Assembly: GCF_017921815.1 (NCBI RefSeq)
Contig: NZ_JAGEMM010000003.1
Location: forward strand, 124,001-188,000
DNA length: 64,000 bases
Origin: Microvirga antarctica
GTDB lineage: Bacteria > Pseudomonadota > Alphaproteobacteria > Rhizobiales > Beijerinckiaceae
Reading direction: 5' to 3'
Within the stretch, counting starts at the first letter, position 1, and each line of letters begins with the position of its first letter. The position numbers and the translations under genes were made by a program. The notes under the pieces were generated by a model that saw only the letters and a program-made list of their open reading frames with translations, was not told the DNA's origin and did not search any database. Below are positions 61,901-64,000 of the stretch, piece after piece.

Positions 61901-62020
61901 TTCTGGCGACAGCTGGGCCTGCGGCAACAGGCGGGCCGCGATCGTGGCGTCGTCCTCTGCGTAGGGCGGGCTGAACGGCTGAGGGCGGGCATCGGGACGT
62001 GGCGAAAGGGTCGGGGTCAT
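58907..62020 (-). CDS. putA: Bifunctional proline dehydrogenase/glutamate-semialdehyde dehydrogenase PutA
   Basis: About 1037 residues from ATG at 62020 (GGAG seven nt upstream); the longer reading to 62086 overlaps the putR promoter and is not adopted. The proline dehydrogenase domain (about 100-480) has KLSALHPRYEATSRERVMRE, FTIDAEEADRLELS and RLVKGAYWDTEVKRAQ. The P5C dehydrogenase domain (about 530-1030) has SPWNFPLAIFMGQISAALMA, the catalytic cysteine in FRSAGQRCSALRLL, and EEVFGPILHV. It oxidises proline to glutamate with FAD and NAD. The N-terminus shows no ribbon-helix-helix, so it should not be a repressor itself; the divergent Lrp gene fills that role. Confidence 0.97.
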   Translation of the reverse strand: MTPTLSPRPDARPQPFSPPYAEDDATIAARLLPQAQLSPEREQRVDAHATRLIEAIRAKGSGLGGVEEMLREYALSTKEGLALMVLAEALLRVPDAATADRLIEDKIGQADFAAHESKSDAFLVSASAWALGITARIIQPGETPEGILRQLTKRLGTPAVRTATRQAMRVMGNHFVLGQTIEEALKRAGSGKARHYRYSFDMLGEGARTADDAKRYFDSYAAAIDAIGASGGNEALPNRPGISVKLSALHPRYEATSRERVMRELVPLVVALAQKAKSYDLKFTIDAEEADRLELSMDVIEAVMADPSLSDWIGFGLAIQGYQKRAPAVIDAIGALAERYDRRLMVRLVKGAYWDTEVKRAQERGLDDYPVFTRKAMTDLNYLMCAEKLLGMRPRIYPQFATHNALTVASIIERAGGTDGYEFQLLHGMGEALYTRLREDNPDLACRIYAPVGGHKDLLAYLVRRLLENGANSSFVSVAADDAVPIQALLKRPADIIGSPERARHPRLPLPRDLYGPDRANSKGVEFGDRRALAALMEDVKAASGRSFAAAPVVDGANLTGSARAVTSPIAAAITVGTVVEATPDQADQAMKAAQAGFAGWNRTNAHVRAAALTRTADLLEARRGIFLHLLQAEAGKTLDDALSEVREAIDFCRYYAGEGRKHFGTGEPMPGPTGESNSLRLRGRGVFVAISPWNFPLAIFMGQISAALMAGNAVVAKPAEQTPLIAAEAVRLLHEAGVPSTALHLLPGDGRVGARLVEHPAVAGVVFTGSTEVARLINRSLAAKNGPIVPLIAETGGINAMIVDATALPEQVADDVITSAFRSAGQRCSALRLLCVQEDVADRMIAMIAGNARELKIGDPREIATQVGPVIDQEAKDRLDAHVAAMTRSAKVHYAGTAPTGGTYVAPHIFEIDSPAALTEEVFGPILHVTRFKAGDLGAVLEAIDATGYGLTLGVHSRIDSTVDRVIERLSVGNVYVNRNMIGAVVGVQPFGGHGLSGTGPKAGGPHYLPRFATEQTVTINTAAAGGNANLIAMGE

Positions 62021-62129
62021 GGCAGGCTCCGGTGATGCCCCACTATAAGCGTCAAGGAGCCGCGTTTCGATGGCATTATGGCGCAATCTCCCTTAGAAAA
62101 TCCGGACAATATCTGTAAAGGCCGCTGAT

Positions 62130-62591
62130 ATGGCGAATATCGACCGGATCGACCGCAGGATTCTGAAGGAACTCCAGGCCGACGGGCGGATCAGCAATGT
62201 GGATCTGGCCGACAAGATCGGGCTCTCGCCCACCTCCACGGGCGAGCGGATGAAGCGTCTTCAAAGAGACGGTTACATCGCGGGCTTCGGGGCGCGCCTC
62301 GACCCCCACAAGCTCGGCCTCGAACTGCTCGTCTTCGTCGAGGTCTCCCTCGATAAGACGACGCCGGACGTGTTTGAGAAATTCGCCGCAGCGGTCCGCC
62401 GCGCGCCGGAGGTCCTCGAATGCCACATGGTGGCGGGCGGCTTCGATTATCTCGTCAAGACCCGGGTCGCCGACATGAGCGCCTATCGAGCCTTCCTCGG
62501 CGAGATTCTTCTGGCGCTTCCCGGCGTCAAGGAGACCCGCACCTACGCGGTGATGGAGGAGGTCAAGAACGATGGCGCTTTGCCGGTCTAG
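62130..62591 (+). CDS. putR: Lrp/AsnC-family regulator of proline use (PutR-like)
   Basis: 153 residues. Helix-turn-helix at about 5-55 (IDRRILKELQADGRISNVDL and LSPTSTGERMKRLQRDGYI), then the RAM ligand domain with ECHMVAGGFDYLVKTRVADM. It is divergent from putA across 109 nt; in Rhizobiales such genes activate putA in response to proline. Size and arrangement match. A TGGC-rich, A/T-containing stretch at 62071-62112 is the likely binding region, with no perfect dyad. Confidence 0.87.
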   Translation: MANIDRIDRRILKELQADGRISNVDLADKIGLSPTSTGERMKRLQRDGYIAGFGARLDPHKLGLELLVFVEVSLDKTTPDVFEKFAAAVRRAPEVLECHMVAGGFDYLVKTRVADMSAYRAFLGEILLALPGVKETRTYAVMEEVKNDGALPV

Positions 62592-62640
62592 CCGGCCTGC
62601 TCAAATCCGCGACATCTGCCGGTTCGGACGTCACTGTGCC

Positions 62641-62669
62641 TTGACGCGTCGCCGGGATCTGCTGGCATG
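62641..62669 (+). promoter_or_regulatory. Possible promoter before the ABC transporter operon
   Basis: TTGACG (62641-62646) and CATGAT (62664-62669) are separated by 17 bases, close to the sigma-70 form. A second -35-like TTGACA stands at 62729-62734 but has no matching -10. Confidence 0.35.
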
Positions 62670-62738
62670 ATGCCGGAAAACCGGGACCGCGGGCGAAACG
62701 CGCGGCTGGCATGAAGATTGCTTCGTCATTGACAATGC

Positions 62739-62758
62739 CCGGTCCGCGCGCGGACCGG
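62739..62758. promoter_or_regulatory. 20-base perfect palindrome in the ABC transporter leader
   Basis: CCGGTCCGCG followed directly by its exact inverse CGCGGACCGG. It lies 25 nt before the start of the substrate-binding protein gene, so it is either a dimeric regulator site or a leader hairpin near the ribosome site (GAGGGAAGAGGG). Confidence 0.55.
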
Positions 62759-62783
62759 CACCGAGGGAAGAGGGTTCTGGCCA

Positions 62784-63827
62784 ATGCGTTTTGATCGTTC
62801 GACGAGGGCTGCCGCCGCCTGTGCGGCCATCTTGGCAGGCGCTGCGGCGCTGTTCCTGTCCGCCGGCGCGCAGGCGCAGACGCCCGTCCGCTTCAGCCTC
62901 GACTGGCGCTGGGAAGGCCCGGCCGCCCCCTTCGCGGTCGCCCTCGATAAAGGGTACTTCAAGGCCGAAGGCCTCGACGTGACGATCGATCCGGCGGCGG
63001 GCTCTCGCGAGCCGATCTCCCGGGTTGCCTCCGGCACCTATGATGCGGGCTTCGGGGACGTCAATTCGCTGGTGCGGTTCCGCGACGAGAATCCCGGCAC
63101 CGACATCAAGGCCGTGATGGTGATCTACGATCGCCCGCCCTTCGCCTTGATCGGCCGCAAGAGCCGCGGCATCAGCACCGATGTGGCGAGCCTGCAGGGC
63201 AAGAAGTTCGGAGCGCCCGTGGCCGATGGGGCGTTTGCCCAATGGCCGATCTTCAAGTCGGTCAACAAAATCGACGATTCCACCATGAAGTTCGAGAATG
63301 TCGGCTTCCCGGTACGCGAGCCGATGCTCGCCCAGGGCGACGTGGATGCGGTGTTCGGCTTCTCGATGTCGTCCTACATCAACCTGAAATCCCGGGGCGT
63401 TCCCGCCGAGGATATCGTGGTCTTGCTGATGAGCGATTACGGCGTCGATCTCTATGGAAACACGATCATCGTGTCGGAGAAATTCGCCAAGGAAAAGCCC
63501 GAGGCCGTGAAGGGGCTTCTGCGGGCGATCATGAAGGGCGTGCAGGACACCATCAAGGACCCGTCGGCAGCTGTCGATTCCATCATCAAGCGCAACGATG
63601 TGGCCAAGAAGGATGTGGAACTCGAGCGGCTCAAGATGGTGCTCGACCAGAACATCCTCACGCCGTGGGTCAAGGCCAACGGCTTCGGCGGCATCGCCAA
63701 GGACCGGTTCGCCCAGTCCCTCGACCAGATCGGGCTGACCTTCACCTACAAGAAGAAGCCCGCGGTCGAGGAGGTGTTCACCGAAGAATTCCTCCCGCCC
63801 GCCGAACAGCGCAAGGTCTCTCCCTAG
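62784..63827 (+). CDS. NMT1/THI5-type ABC transporter substrate-binding protein
   Basis: 347 residues. Signal peptide with basic start and hydrophobic AAAACAAILAGAAALFLSAG, cleavage near GAQAQ (about 32). The mature part has VRFSLDWRWEGPAAPFAVAL, DKGYFKAEGLDVTI and GSREPISRVASGTYDAGFGD, the opening typical of SsuA/ThiY/RutY-like binding proteins. Members bind sulfonates, nitrate, pyrimidine or thiamine precursors. No TPP riboswitch sequence is seen in the leader, which argues against thiamine precursor uptake. An ABC ATPase gene follows after 55 nt. Confidence 0.9.
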   Translation: MRFDRSTRAAAACAAILAGAAALFLSAGAQAQTPVRFSLDWRWEGPAAPFAVALDKGYFKAEGLDVTIDPAAGSREPISRVASGTYDAGFGDVNSLVRFRDENPGTDIKAVMVIYDRPPFALIGRKSRGISTDVASLQGKKFGAPVADGAFAQWPIFKSVNKIDDSTMKFENVGFPVREPMLAQGDVDAVFGFSMSSYINLKSRGVPAEDIVVLLMSDYGVDLYGNTIIVSEKFAKEKPEAVKGLLRAIMKGVQDTIKDPSAAVDSIIKRNDVAKKDVELERLKMVLDQNILTPWVKANGFGGIAKDRFAQSLDQIGLTFTYKKKPAVEEVFTEEFLPPAEQRKVSP

Positions 63828-63882
63828 CGTCATCACCCCTCGCGCGCCGCTGTCGACCCCAGCGCAGAAACGGAGCCTTCGC

Positions 63883-64000
63883 GTGGCGGCTTTCGTCGAG
63901 ATCCAGGACGTCACCCATGTCTACGCGCGCGCGGAAGATGGGGCTCCGGCTGTCGCGCATCTGAACCTCAAGGTCATGGAGGGGGAGTTCGCCGCCATCG
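63883..64000 (+). CDS. ABC transporter ATP-binding protein, N-terminus only (cut by window end)
   Basis: GTG at 63883 with GGAG eight nt before it opens a frame to the window end, 39 codons. The translation VEIQDVTHVYARAEDG, then VAHLNLKVMEGEFAAI, is the first two strands of an ABC ATPase of the SsuB/TauB type, stopping just before the expected Walker A. It would energise the uptake of whatever the preceding binding protein captures; the permease should lie further on. Confidence 0.8.
   Translation, partial: MAAFVEIQDVTHVYARAEDGAPAVAHLNLKVMEGEFAAI

Noticed and set aside
58997..62035. 1012-codon plus-strand frame over putA
   Set aside because: Antisense of a clear PutA; no domain signatures in the translation.
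62592..62783. Possible TPP riboswitch in front of the NMT1/THI5-like gene
   Set aside because: The conserved CTGAGA and ACCTGA-type segments are absent; only a palindrome and a possible promoter are seen.

Overview
The window reads as a chromosomal segment of an alphaproteobacterium, most likely Hyphomicrobiales (Rhizobiales). Evidence is the order mdh-sucC-sucD-sucA-sucB-lpd, a separate sdhCDAB operon, an F1-only atpHAGDC operon without the Fo genes, a fused PutA with a divergent Lrp-type regulator, and an Omp19/Inh-type lipoprotein. The species cannot be named from this sequence.

The window has two halves that meet at a tRNA-Ala(CGC) gene (31023-31098, minus strand). The left half (1-31022) is accessory. 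It is visibly poorer in G+C (30/60 in 26161-26220 against 41/60 in 45601-45660) and is littered with broken insertion sequences: IS630, IS3 (two different ones), IS30, IS6 and IS5 pieces, plus decayed DUF5681 and DUF3489 genes. The right half (31023-64000) is core metabolism with tight operons.

Accessory region 1-16215 is a catabolic and transport cluster. It holds an enolase-superfamily dehydratase (cut by the window start), a tripartite tricarboxylate transporter (TctA, TctB and a Bug-type TctC), a split UxaA/SuyAB-like lyase, an Ldh-family 2-hydroxyacid dehydrogenase, a ketopantoate-reductase-like protein and a LysR regulator. Next comes a minus-strand operon of acyl-CoA carboxylase carboxyltransferase, a two-subunit ADP-forming acyl-CoA synthetase and a TrmB-family regulator. 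A divergent plus-strand unit encodes a 73-residue biotin carrier, biotin carboxylase and a TauE/SafE exporter. A repeated element (AAAGTAGTT, with GTTGT-NNTT-GCAAC type dyads) sits in several of the promoter gaps and is probably a local operator.

Accessory region 16216-31022 alternates IS debris with intact cargo: a secreted amidohydrolase, an acetolactate-synthase-like enzyme, a zinc-ribbon membrane protein with a small secreted partner facing a TPR-caspase protein, and a two-gene unit of a 941-residue protein of unknown family and a 442-residue protein with a possible serine-hydrolase nucleophile elbow. This last unit and the caspase cassette are the least explained parts of the window.

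Core region: yggT-DUF167-folD; LysR divergent from sdhCDAB; a TerB-like membrane protein, an Omp19/Inh-like lipoprotein, zapE and a TetR regulator; mdh-sucCDAB-lpd (TCA cycle from 2-oxoglutarate to succinyl-CoA to succinate, plus malate oxidation); xerC, priA, a histidine phosphatase; atpHAGDC; putA/putR (proline to glutamate, feeding 2-oxoglutarate); and the start of an NMT1/THI5-type ABC transporter operon cut by the window end.
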